Under the pieces are notes generated by a model. It did not search any database and was not told where the DNA came from. It saw only the letters and a program-made list of their open reading frames with translations. The translations under genes were made by a program, and so were the position numbers. DNA of 64,000 nucleotides from JAGOCV01 sp049445855 (GTDB taxonomy: Bacteria > Pseudomonadota > Gammaproteobacteria > Burkholderiales > Burkholderiaceae_C): the NCBI RefSeq assembly GCF_049445855.1, contig NZ_JBMSDV010000004.1:1-64000 (forward strand), written 5' to 3'. Of this stretch, positions 8,387 to 17,434 are shown piece by piece. Within the stretch, counting starts at the first letter, position 1. Each line of letters starts with the position of its first letter.

Positions 8387-9442
8387 TTATTTGCCTGCCG
8401 CAACCTTGCGGATTTCTTCGCGGAACTCGGCCAGCACCTTGGCGCCGTCGAGGCCGCGCGAGTTGGCATGCGCGATCCAGGCCTTCTCGGTCTCGGCCGA
8501 TGCGGCCTTGATTTCGGCGATGAGCGAGGGGCTGGCCTGCGTGGTTTGCACGCCGGCCGCCTGCATCACCGCCTTGGATCGGCGGTCTTCCGCGTCCCAC
8601 GCACGGCCAGCCGCACGCGAGAGCTTCTCGCCCGAGATCGCCATGATCGCGTCCTGGTCGCGCTTCTGGATTTTCTTGAAAGCGTCTTCGTTCATGATGA
8701 AGACGAAGCTGGTGTTGTACGCGCCACCCGGAATCAGAGTGCCGTATTTGATGAAGCGCTCCAGCTTGAAGGTGGCGATCGCCTCGGCAGGGAAGAACGC
8801 ACCATCGGCCACGCCGGTGGAGATGAGTTCGTACGATTCGCTGGACGACTTGTGAAGCGGCACAGCGCCGAGCTTCTGCGCGAGCTGCGTCACCGACGCA
8901 CTGCCGACGCGCAGCTTCAGACCCGAGAGGTCCCTGGCCGAATTGATGGGGCGCTTGGTGTTGAAGATGGCGCCGGGGCCATGCACGTTCACCGCAAGCA
9001 CCTTCACGCCCTGATGCTCGTTGGCCTTGGCCAGGTGCCGCTCATAAATGCGCTGGTAGGCCACCGAGATGTCTTCCGACGTGTCGCCCAGCAACGCGAG
9101 TTCGGCCATCTGCGTGAGGCCGAAGCGGCCGGCCTGTGCGCCGTGCACGTAGTAGGCGACGTCGGCCAGGCCGTCACGCACCGCGTCGTAGGCACGCGGG
9201 TAGGTGGAAACCGGCTTGGGCAGCACATTGATCTTCACGCGGCCTTCTGTCACCTTCTCCACGTCGGCGGCCCAGTCGACCATGAGCACCTTGTGGAACA
9301 GGTGAACCGGAATGTTGCTCGACGCGCTGAGCGTCACCGTCTGCGCCGTGACCGGTGCAGCGGCAAGGACCGAGAGCGAAAGGCCGCCTGCGACGAGAAG
9401 GCGGCGAAGTTGTTTGAAGGGCTGGAGGACTTGGGATTTCAT
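8387..9442 (-). CDS. TRAP transporter substrate-binding protein DctP
   Basis: A 351-residue periplasmic protein with a signal peptide ending VTAQ near residue 34. DctP features include GRVKINVLPK, DAVRDGLADVAYYVHGAQAG and the ligand-arginine region DLSGLKLRVGSASVTQLAQKL. In DctP proteins the arginine in the LKLRV segment pairs with a substrate carboxylate, so an organic acid ligand is expected. The ATG overlaps the esterase stop (ATGA), and AGGAGTCC precedes it. Confidence 0.92.
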   Translation of the reverse strand: MKSQVLQPFKQLRRLLVAGGLSLSVLAAAPVTAQTVTLSASSNIPVHLFHKVLMVDWAADVEKVTEGRVKINVLPKPVSTYPRAYDAVRDGLADVAYYVHGAQAGRFGLTQMAELALLGDTSEDISVAYQRIYERHLAKANEHQGVKVLAVNVHGPGAIFNTKRPINSARDLSGLKLRVGSASVTQLAQKLGAVPLHKSSSESYELISTGVADGAFFPAEAIATFKLERFIKYGTLIPGGAYNTSFVFIMNEDAFKKIQKRDQDAIMAISGEKLSRAAGRAWDAEDRRSKAVMQAAGVQTTQASPSLIAEIKAASAETEKAWIAHANSRGLDGAKVLAEFREEIRKVAAGK

Positions 9443-10395
9443 GGAGGACTCCTGTGGTGAATCGGCAGACTCTGTTGACGGATCCATGTGCAGATGGCAT
9501 CGAACTCGGCACGCGCCGCACGCGAGATGCCGCGCGCGCGCAAGTAACCATGGATGAGACCGGTACCGGGCCGGAAGTCCACGGCAATGCCGGCCTTGCG
9601 CAGCCGCGCGGCATAGTCGGCGCCTTCGTCGCACAGCGGGTCGTGTTCGGCCACCATGACCAGTGCCGGTGGCATGCCCGAAAAGTCGGGCGCACGGATC
9701 GGTGTGGCAAAGGGTTCGAGCCGCCGCACCGGATCAGGGCAGTACTGCCCCCAGAACCACACCATCTCCGCCGCCTTCAGGAACGGGGCCTGCGCTTCGC
9801 GGATGAAGGAGTGGCGCGAGAAGTCGGTATCGACCACCGGATAGACAAGCACCTGGCCGCGCAGCCTGCGCGCCGGGTCCTGGCGGAACATCAGCGCCAT
9901 CACGGTGGCGAGGTTGCCACCCGCGCTGTCGCCGCCTACAAAGATGTTTGCCGCATCGATGCCGAGTTCATCGGCATTCGCGAACACCCATTCGACAACG
10001 GTCCGGCATTCTTCGGTGGCGACCGGATATTGGGCTTCCGGCGCACGCGAGTAGTGGACGCTGATGACCACTGCCAGCGTCTGCAGCGCTATGTCGGCTG
10101 TGATGGCGTCGTGCGTGCGATGGCTGCCGATGACCCAGCCGCCGCCGTGCATGTAGATGAGCGCGGGCAACGGACCCTTGGACTTCGGTCGGTAAAGCCT
10201 CACCGTGACCGGGCCGTGCGGGCTGGCCACTTCGATGTCTTGCGAGTCGAGCCCTTCGTGCGTGGGCTTGACAGCGGCAGACGACAGACGTTCGGCGCGG
10301 TCGCGCCAGGTCTGCACGTCGAGCGACAGCGGGTACTCGGGCCAGACCTGGTTGAGGGCGTCGATGAACGGCAGGAGTTCGGGGTCGATGGTCAT
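9439..10395 (-). CDS. Hormone-sensitive-lipase-family alpha/beta hydrolase
   Basis: A 318-residue esterase-like enzyme. The oxyanion-hole motif HGGGWVIGS and the nucleophile motif GGDSAGGNLA are intact, followed by the acid region AEHDPLCDEG and the histidine region GLIHGYLR. This is the HSL (bacterial family IV) pattern, acting on short acyl esters or lactone-like compounds. It overlaps the amidohydrolase and dctP by 4 bp on each side, so it is translated as part of the same operon. The physiological substrate is not evident. Confidence 0.88.
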   Translation of the reverse strand: MTIDPELLPFIDALNQVWPEYPLSLDVQTWRDRAERLSSAAVKPTHEGLDSQDIEVASPHGPVTVRLYRPKSKGPLPALIYMHGGGWVIGSHRTHDAITADIALQTLAVVISVHYSRAPEAQYPVATEECRTVVEWVFANADELGIDAANIFVGGDSAGGNLATVMALMFRQDPARRLRGQVLVYPVVDTDFSRHSFIREAQAPFLKAAEMVWFWGQYCPDPVRRLEPFATPIRAPDFSGMPPALVMVAEHDPLCDEGADYAARLRKAGIAVDFRPGTGLIHGYLRARGISRAARAEFDAICTWIRQQSLPIHHRSPP

Positions 10396-12095
10396 GCTGC
10401 GTCCGGCGCGCCGCGCCGGTACACCACGCGCCCGCCCACCAGGGTGGCTTCGCAGCGGATGTGGGGGATGTCTTCGGGCGCCACTTCGCACGGATCGTGC
10501 GAGAGCACCGCCATGTCGGCAAAGTGGCCGGGCACCAGTGCGCCCTTGCGGTCTTCGTCGAAGGTGAGCCATGCACCGGCCGTGGTGGCGAGGCGCAGGG
10601 CCTTCTCCACATCGAGCCGGCCTTGCGGGCCCAGCACACCTTCGCTTTCACGCATGTGGCGCGTGGCAAGTGCCCAGACGTTGAACAGCGGGTTGTGCGG
10701 CACCGCGTCGCTGCCCATCGAGACCGGCACGCCGGCATCGATCAGTTGCAGCGCGGGCACCACGCAGGCCTGCGCCGCATCGTCGAGATGGAGGTAGCGG
10801 CTGCTGGCTTTCCAGATGTGGAAGGCCGGAATCAGCGTGACTGCCACGCCGAGCCTGCGCAGGCGCTGCACGGCCGACGGCGAGCAGGCGCCGAGGTGTT
10901 CCACCACCCAGCGCAGCGGGCCGATGGGTTGCGCTTCGTCCAGCCGCTCCAGCACGGGCAGCAGCTTCTCGATGTTGTCGGCCGCCACGGTGTGCACACG
11001 CAGGCCGCATTGCTGCGCGATGCGTGCGATCTGCTCGAACTCTTCCTCGCTCCAGGCCTGCTTGATGTGGCTGGACCAGCCGATGTCGTCAGGCGCGCGC
11101 TGCGCGAGCACGGCCGACACCTTGTCGCCGCCGAAGCCGATGTACACGCCCGAGATGCGAAGGGTGTCGTCGCCCAGCCCTGCATTTGCGGCGTAGGACA
11201 ACCAGTCGCCGAACAGGTCACGCGCCTGCGCCACGCTGTCGATCAACGGATTGACCACCAGGCCGGCGCGCATGGTCAGCAGGCCTTCATGGTGCAACTG
11301 CCGGTAGTGGCCGATCATGCGCGGGCCGAGGCCGTGGCCTTCATAGATGCTGGTAGTGCCGACCGAATGAAACTCGGCCTGCGCCAGCCGGATAGCGAGC
11401 TTGCGTTCGTCGTGCGAGAAGCGCGGCACGGCCGGCAAAACATCGAGCTGCGCGGACTCGGGATAGTTGTCGTCGGCGATGACGCCAGTGGGCTCACCGC
11501 TATCGTCTTTCTCGATGCGCACGCCGGGTACGCGCGGTTGCGTGTGGCGGTCGATGCCATTGAGCGCGAGACCGCGCGAATTGAGGGCCGCATGGCATGG
11601 CGGCTTCCCCCAGTAACCCGATGGCGCGGTGATGTAGACCGGGTGGTTGGGCGCGGCGGCGTCGAGCTCTTGCCGCGTGGGCATGCGGCGTTCGCGCAGG
11701 TGCGCCGTCTGCTCGAAGTAGAACGGCCCGCGGCCCACCGGCATGGTAACGATCCATTCGCCAACCGGCGTGCTGGCCGCCAGCGTGCGCACGCGCTGGA
11801 GGATGGCCTCCACGCTGTCTGCTGACTGCAGCGACGGGCGCTGTGTGAGCAGGCCCACTGAATCCATATGCGCATGCGTGTCGTTGAAGCCAGGCACCAC
11901 TGTGCGCCCCGTGTGATCGTGCACCCGTGTTGACGTATCCGCCAGCGCGAGCACGTCGTCCGCGTCGCCGGTGGATACGATGCGCCCATCGCGGATGGCA
12001 AGCGCCTGCGCACGCGTGCCTTTTGCATCGAGCGCGCGGATGTTGCCGAGCACGACGGCGTCGATGCGCCGGGTCTCCGGCGCCACGGCGCCCAT
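10392..12095 (-). CDS. YtcJ-like metal-dependent amidohydrolase
   Basis: A 567-residue amidohydrolase-3 family enzyme. The N-terminal composite domain is followed by the metal-binding HxH in FNDTHAHMD (His74, His76). The barrel contains VHTVAADNIEKLLPVL, and the C-terminus has SMGSDAVPHNPLFNVW and TTAGAWLTFDEDRKGALVPGHFADM, the usual closing segment. It would hydrolyse a C-N bond in a cyclic or linear amide; no signal peptide is seen. It starts 1 bp after the livK2 stop and overlaps the esterase by 4 bp. With the liv amidase and Rut enzymes it suggests degradation of ring-derived nitrogen compounds. Confidence 0.87.
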   Translation of the reverse strand: MGAVAPETRRIDAVVLGNIRALDAKGTRAQALAIRDGRIVSTGDADDVLALADTSTRVHDHTGRTVVPGFNDTHAHMDSVGLLTQRPSLQSADSVEAILQRVRTLAASTPVGEWIVTMPVGRGPFYFEQTAHLRERRMPTRQELDAAAPNHPVYITAPSGYWGKPPCHAALNSRGLALNGIDRHTQPRVPGVRIEKDDSGEPTGVIADDNYPESAQLDVLPAVPRFSHDERKLAIRLAQAEFHSVGTTSIYEGHGLGPRMIGHYRQLHHEGLLTMRAGLVVNPLIDSVAQARDLFGDWLSYAANAGLGDDTLRISGVYIGFGGDKVSAVLAQRAPDDIGWSSHIKQAWSEEEFEQIARIAQQCGLRVHTVAADNIEKLLPVLERLDEAQPIGPLRWVVEHLGACSPSAVQRLRRLGVAVTLIPAFHIWKASSRYLHLDDAAQACVVPALQLIDAGVPVSMGSDAVPHNPLFNVWALATRHMRESEGVLGPQGRLDVEKALRLATTAGAWLTFDEDRKGALVPGHFADMAVLSHDPCEVAPEDIPHIRCEATLVGGRVVYRRGAPDAA

Positions 12096-12096
12096 A

Positions 12097-13293
12097 TCAG
12101 TCTTCCAGCAGCTTGAACGCGCCGTCCTTCACCACGGCCAGGTAGATGCCGCGCTCCAGACCGAGATGGTTTTCCGGGGAGAAGGTGAACACACCGCTCA
12201 CAGCCTTGAAGTCCTTGGTGGTTTCGATGGCATCGCGCAGTGCCGCGCGGCTCGCGTTGAGGTCGCCCGAGATGACCGTCGGCGTGAGCTTGCGCGCCGA
12301 TGCGATGGTGATGTTGACCGCGTCCCAGCCGTAGCCGCCGAACTGATCGGCCTTGCCGGCGCCGAAGCGCTCGTTGAAGGCCCTGGAGTAGTCCTGCAGC
12401 ACCGGCACCACCGGGCTCGATGCCGGGAGCTGGCTGGCCACCTGCATGGGACCGACGGCGACGATCGCGCCTTCGACGCTCTGGCGGCCGATGGTCACGA
12501 AGGCCTGGTTGGCCGAACCGCCGGACTGATAGATGGCGCCCTTGAAGCCTGCGCGCACCAGTGCTTCGTGCGAGAGCGCCGACGACGGCGGAATGGCGTG
12601 GAAATACACCGCGTCCGCGCCGCTCTGGCGCACGCGCAGGGCTTGGGGCGTGAAGTTGGTGTCGCTCTTGGAGAAGCGCTCCACCGCGACGATCTCCAGC
12701 CCGCGCGCCTGCGCAGACTTGCGGAATTCGTTCAGACCGCCTTCACCATACGCATCTTCCAGGCCCATGAAGGCCACGCGCTTGTACTTCTGCTTCACCA
12801 TGTGTTCGGTCACGCGCGTGAGCATGAGTCCGTCGGTCACGGCTGTCTTGAAGACGAAGCGGCGTTCGGCCACTGGTTCCACGATGGCCGAGGCCAGTGC
12901 CATGGAGATGTTGGGCGTGCGCGCTTCGGCGATGGTGTTGAGGATTGCCATGGAGTTGGGCGTGGTCGTGCAGCACAGCACCACATGCACCTTGTCTTCC
13001 TGGATCAGCTTGCGCACCGCATTGACCGCCTTGGCCGGATCGGACGCGTCGTCGTAGGTGACGAACTTCGGCTTGAAAGGCAGATCATTCACTGCACCGT
13101 AGCGCTCTTCGAGCAGCTTGATGGCATTGCCTTCGCTCACACCCAGCGATGCTGCCGGACCCGTGATGGACACCACGGCGCCTATCCGCAGCTCTGGCAG
13201 CTGCTGCGCGCAGGCGGCACCCGCCACCGCCAGCGACGCGACCCAACTCGTTGCTCCAGCACTCAGCACTGAAATGAATTTCCGGATATTCAT
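12097..13293 (-). CDS. LivK-type periplasmic substrate-binding protein (second copy)
   Basis: A 398-residue type I periplasmic binding protein with a signal peptide of about 28 residues ending ACA. It shares long segments with the first copy, for example LCCTTTPNSMAIL, DAYGEGGLNEF, DTNFTPQALRVRQ and YFHAIPPSSALSHE. The ATG at 13293 has AAAGGA upstream; the open frame continues 17 codons further with no signal peptide logic. No second set of Liv permease genes is present, so it may share the LivH-LivMG-LivF pore or deliver a second ligand. A TGTATC-N4-GATACA dyad lies 57 bp upstream. Confidence 0.9.
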   Translation of the reverse strand: MNIRKFISVLSAGATSWVASLAVAGAACAQQLPELRIGAVVSITGPAASLGVSEGNAIKLLEERYGAVNDLPFKPKFVTYDDASDPAKAVNAVRKLIQEDKVHVVLCCTTTPNSMAILNTIAEARTPNISMALASAIVEPVAERRFVFKTAVTDGLMLTRVTEHMVKQKYKRVAFMGLEDAYGEGGLNEFRKSAQARGLEIVAVERFSKSDTNFTPQALRVRQSGADAVYFHAIPPSSALSHEALVRAGFKGAIYQSGGSANQAFVTIGRQSVEGAIVAVGPMQVASQLPASSPVVPVLQDYSRAFNERFGAGKADQFGGYGWDAVNITIASARKLTPTVISGDLNASRAALRDAIETTKDFKAVSGVFTFSPENHLGLERGIYLAVVKDGAFKLLED

Positions 13294-13349
13294 GGCATGT
13301 TCCTTTGTTGGAAAACATGCGCAGCGTAGTAATCCGGCGGTCACAACGA

Positions 13350-13365
13350 TGTATCTGACGATACA
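13350..13365. promoter_or_regulatory. Putative operator TGTATC-TGAC-GATACA upstream of livK2
   Basis: This is the third copy of the dyad, between the rutF stop (13399) and the livK2 start (13293). It matches both arms and the spacing of the sites at 253-268 and 6492-6507. It marks a likely separate promoter for the livK2-amidohydrolase-esterase-TRAP unit downstream of the rut genes. Confidence 0.6.
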
Positions 13366-13398
13366 AATCGTGGAAATGCCGCGCCGACAGGCGCGGGA

Positions 13399-13932
13399 TC
13401 AGGCAGCAACCAGCCGGTGGAACTTGCGCCCGAAGTACGCGAGCGCTTGAGGCTCGGCATCGAAGGACAGGGCCAGCACTTCGCAGAACAACACATCGTG
13501 CGTTCCCACCGGCAAGCGCTTGACAATGCGGCAATCGAACGCGGCGGCAGCGCCCAGCAGCACCGGCGAGCCCGTGCAGAGCGCATGCCACTGCGCGGCT
13601 GCAAACCGATCGTCCATGGCAGTGCGCCCTCCAAAGGCCGCGACCACCGATTGCTGCCCGGCGGAGGCCACATTGACGCACAGCACGTCACTGGACGCGA
13701 ATGCGGTGTAGACCGAAGCGGCATGGTTGAGGCAGACCAGCAGCGTCGGCGGGACATCAGTCACGCTGCACACCGCCGAGGCGGTGAAGCCTGCCATGCC
13801 GGCCGGCGTGCGCGTGGTGACGATGCTGACTGCAGTCGGCAGACGCGACATCGCGTCTCGGTACGAAGCGCCCGAAACCACCGGCGCCGCCGGTGAGACA
13901 GCAAAGTCGAGAACATTGGAGGTGGCTTTCAT
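13399..13932 (-). CDS. rutF: NAD(P)H-flavin oxidoreductase RutF
   Basis: A 177-residue flavin reductase-like protein. The segment SYRDAMSRLPTAVSIVTT, then FTASAVCSVTDVPPTLLVCL and VNVASAGQQSVVAAF, matches the flavin-reductase domain of two-component monooxygenases. It regenerates reduced FMN for RutA. The ATG at 13932 overlaps the rutD stop by 4 bp. Its position as the last rut gene and the domain support RutF rather than an unrelated reductase. Confidence 0.9.
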   Translation of the reverse strand: MKATSNVLDFAVSPAAPVVSGASYRDAMSRLPTAVSIVTTRTPAGMAGFTASAVCSVTDVPPTLLVCLNHAASVYTAFASSDVLCVNVASAGQQSVVAAFGGRTAMDDRFAAAQWHALCTGSPVLLGAAAAFDCRIVKRLPVGTHDVLFCEVLALSFDAEPQALAYFGRKFHRLVAA

Positions 13933-14750
13933 ACCATCACCTGCCGGCGCGTGGCGTGCAGCAGGAAAGCGAGCAAATGCTTGTTGAACGCGTCGGCTTC
14001 CGTGACGCTGTGCGCGTGGCCGCCGTGCGGCAGCGTGTCGATGCGCGCATGCGGGAAGCCGCGCGCCATGTGCTGCGAGCAGGTCCAGGGCACGAGCACG
14101 TCGTCCTGCGCGGCGGAGACGAGCACCGGCAACTGGATCTCGCCGAGCCGCGCATCGACATCGAACGCACGCAGCGCGGCAATGCGCGCCTTCATGATGT
14201 CTGCGCCGGGGAAGTGCGCGAATGCATGGTCCACCTCGGCGGCCACCTGCGCCGCATGTTCGGCGGCCCATGCGGCGGGGTAGAGGAAGATCGGCTGCGC
14301 TTCGACATACGCACGCGGGCCGACGTGGTCGAGCAGCGCGAGCCGCGCGTCGAAGCAGCGCGCCGAATGCGGATTCGGCTTCGACCACGCGTTGACGAGC
14401 GCGAGGCTCGCGACGCGCGTGGGTTGGTCGAGCGCGAGCTGCAGGCCCACCAGCCCGCCGAGCGCGTGGCCGACGAAGTGGCAGTGCGACGTGGCCGTCG
14501 CGTCGAGCAGTTCGAGTACGTCCTGCGCCATGTGCGCGATGCTGTAGGGGGAAGGCAGCGTTCCACCCGTGCGGCCGGTGCCGCGCTGGTCGTACGCGAT
14601 GACGCGGAAGCCCGCATGCAACAGCGCATCGATCTGCGGCTTCCAGAATGCTGCCGCGCCGCCGAGGCCGGAAGACAGCAGCACCGTCTCGGCATCGGGC
14701 GAACCGTGGATGTCGTGGATGACGAGGCCTTCGTGACTGCCGCTGGTCAT
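13929..14750 (-). CDS. rutD: Aminoacrylate hydrolase RutD
   Basis: A 273-residue alpha/beta hydrolase. RutD speeds conversion of aminoacrylate to malonic semialdehyde and ammonia. The usual nucleophile elbow GxSxG reads VGHALGG here, so the catalytic serine is alanine; Escherichia coli RutD is also known for an alanine at this place, which supports the assignment. Other matching parts are VIAYDQRGTGRTGG, VEAQPIFLYPAAW and the final GGHAHSVTEADAFN. It lies 7 bp downstream of rutC and overlaps rutF. Confidence 0.9.
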   Translation of the reverse strand: MTSGSHEGLVIHDIHGSPDAETVLLSSGLGGAAAFWKPQIDALLHAGFRVIAYDQRGTGRTGGTLPSPYSIAHMAQDVLELLDATATSHCHFVGHALGGLVGLQLALDQPTRVASLALVNAWSKPNPHSARCFDARLALLDHVGPRAYVEAQPIFLYPAAWAAEHAAQVAAEVDHAFAHFPGADIMKARIAALRAFDVDARLGEIQLPVLVSAAQDDVLVPWTCSQHMARGFPHARIDTLPHGGHAHSVTEADAFNKHLLAFLLHATRRQVMV

Positions 14751-14757
14751 CGCCGCG

Positions 14758-15142
14758 TCAGCCCTTCTTGCCGACGTGCGCCGTGCTGGCGATCTCCACC
14801 AGCGCGTCGGGCTTCACCAGGCCGCACTGGATGCAGTAGCGCGCCGGCTTCACGCCGGGGAAGAACTCGGCGTACACCGCGTTGATCGCCTTGTAGTCGG
14901 CCCAGTCCTTCACGAAGATCTGGTTGAAGGTCACGTCGTCCATCGTGCCGCCGCCGGCTTCGATGACGCCCTTGATCGTGGTGAGCACATGGCGCGTCTG
15001 CGCGGCGGCGTCGCCCACGTGCACGACGTTGTTGTCCTTGTCGAACGCGAGCGTGCCCGACACGTAGATCACGCCGTCGGCGATGGTGCCGGGCACATAG
15101 GGCGCAAGCGGCACGCCGGTGCCGGGCGGGATGATGGCTTCC

Positions 15143-15150
<8 letters not shown>
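14758..15150 (-). CDS. rutC: Aminoacrylate deaminase-type RidA protein RutC
   Basis: A 130-residue YjgF/YER057c/UK114 protein. It contains DGVIYVSGTLAFDKDNNVV, TRHVLTTIKGVIEAGGGTMD and KPARYCIQCGLVKPDALVEI, with the RidA-type substrate arginine in KPAR. In the Rut pathway it acts on peroxy/amino-acrylate intermediates. Its start overlaps the rutB stop by 8 bp. Wording and position fit RutC much better than general RidA. Confidence 0.94.
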
Positions 15151-15940
<790 letters not shown>

Positions 15941-15961
15941 GGTGTGTTCCTTCGACTGGCT

Positions 15962-17068
15962 TCAAGCGGCGAGCGGCTCAGGCTGCACCTGCGACGGCAC
16001 CGGCGTCTCGACACCGATTCGGCTCTTCATCAGCGGCTGGATGCGTTCGCCGAACGCCTTCACGCCACCCACGAAATCGTCGAACGTGAGCAGCACGCCT
16101 TCGGTGCCCGGCACCTCGGCCACTTCGTCCAGCATGCGCGCGATGGTTTCGTACGAGCCTACCAGCGTGCCCATGTTGAGGTTGACCGCCGACGTCGGGT
16201 CCGCCAGCTGGCGCACGTTGCTGTCGGCCTTCTTGTCGGCCGCGCCCTGCTCGCCCAGCCACGAAATCGCGCCCTGGTCGGCGCCGGCCTTGTAGGCCTC
16301 CCACTTGGCGCGCGCGGCTTCATCCGTCTCGCCGGCAATCACCATCATCAGCACATAGGTGGTGACGTTGCGGCCCGTGACCTTGTTCGCCTCGATCAGC
16401 TTCTCGGCGGCGGGTGCGAACGCCTTCGGCGTGTTCACGCCCTTGCCGAGGCAGAAGTTGTAGTTGGCGTACTTCGACGAGAACGCCATGCCCGCATCGC
16501 TCTGCCCCGCGCAGATGACCTTCATCTCCGCCTGCGGCTTGGGCAGCACGCGGCAATCGTCCATCTTGAAATAGTCACCCTTGAAGTCCGACTGCCCCGT
16601 CGTCCACAGGTCCTGGATGACCTGCATGTACTCGGACAGGTATTCATAGCGCGTGGCAAAGAACTCGTCGCCCGGCCATAGGCCCATCTGCGAATACTCC
16701 GGCCGCTGCCAGCCGGTGATCAGGTTCAGCCCGAAGCGCCCGCCCGAGATCGAATCGATCGTCGACGCCATGCGCGCCACGATGGCCGGCGGCATCACCA
16801 GCGACGCGGCCGTGGCGAACAGCTGGATCTTCTTCGTCACCGCCGCCAGACCCGCCATCAACGTGAACGTCTCGAGGTTGTAGTCCCAGAACTCCGTCTT
16901 GCCGCCGAAGCCGCGTAACTTGATCATCGACAGCGCGAAATCCATGCCGTAATGCTCCGCCAGGAGCGTGATCTCCTTGTTGAGCTCGAAACTCGGCTTG
17001 TACTGCGGCGCCGCCTCGGACAGCAGCCACCCGTTGTTGCCGATGGGAATGAACACGCCAACTTTCAT
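15962..17068 (-). CDS. rutA: Pyrimidine monooxygenase RutA
   Basis: A 368-residue luciferase-like flavin monooxygenase that opens the uracil ring with FMNH2 and oxygen. It begins MKVGVFIPIGNNGWLLSE, and contains NLITGWQRPEYSQMG and ICAGQSDAGMAFS, all strongly RutA-like. The ATG at 17068 is chosen because the preceding 19 in-frame residues are not family-like. GGAGG lies about 12 nt upstream, a long but usable spacing. It heads rutABCDF; rutE (malonic semialdehyde reductase), rutG (uracil permease) and rutR (regulator) are not in the window. Confidence 0.95.
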   Translation of the reverse strand: MKVGVFIPIGNNGWLLSEAAPQYKPSFELNKEITLLAEHYGMDFALSMIKLRGFGGKTEFWDYNLETFTLMAGLAAVTKKIQLFATAASLVMPPAIVARMASTIDSISGGRFGLNLITGWQRPEYSQMGLWPGDEFFATRYEYLSEYMQVIQDLWTTGQSDFKGDYFKMDDCRVLPKPQAEMKVICAGQSDAGMAFSSKYANYNFCLGKGVNTPKAFAPAAEKLIEANKVTGRNVTTYVLMMVIAGETDEAARAKWEAYKAGADQGAISWLGEQGAADKKADSNVRQLADPTSAVNLNMGTLVGSYETIARMLDEVAEVPGTEGVLLTFDDFVGGVKAFGERIQPLMKSRIGVETPVPSQVQPEPLAA

Positions 17069-17434
17069 GATGAGCCAAGCCTCCGGAAGATGAACCGGAA
17101 GCAGCCCATGCATGCGCCGTGCCAAGACAAAAGTTGTTATGAATCAATAGGTTATGAATTGTAGATCAAAAGATTTTGACCAAATGGTCCGAAATGGGGC
17201 GTGCTCGAAAGCTTGGTTCACGAAGGTGGTGCGGCATATCAACTTTAGCTGCGGCCCTACACCAGTCGCCGCCCGATCCAGCAAGCCTGGAGAAGAGACT
17301 GAATTTTCGTTGTCGGACCGAGTGAGTCAGCGTAGTTGATGTGTACGGATGAGCCGTGAGCAATAAGTACACAGTCGTGGATAAACTATACGAAGCACAA
17401 CAGGCCGTTCTATACGGACAAAGGCTAGGCACTC
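17069..17434. other. Intergenic region: rutA promoter and left edge of the AT-rich insert
   Basis: This 366-bp gap lies between two divergent units. The part next to rutA holds a RutR-box-like dyad (17176-17191) and an overlapping 14-bp palindrome (TCAAAAGATTTTGA, 17166-17179). On the minus strand a TACAAT element sits just downstream of the dyad and could be a -10. The part beyond about 17200 is AT-richer than its surroundings and leads into the two-gene insert. I see no further gene, tRNA or integrase remnant. Confidence 0.5.
17176..17191. promoter_or_regulatory. RutR-box-like operator upstream of rutA
   Basis: The sequence TTGACCAAATGGTCCG matches 12 of the 14 defined positions of the E. 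coli RutR consensus TTGACCA-NN-TGGTCAA. It lies 107 bp upstream of the rutA start. In E. coli, RutR is a TetR-family repressor released by uracil. No rutR gene is visible here, so the regulator would be encoded elsewhere. Confidence 0.6.

Noticed and set aside
7556..9460. 634-residue frame opposite the TRAP genes
   Set aside because: Antisense shadow without recognisable domains.
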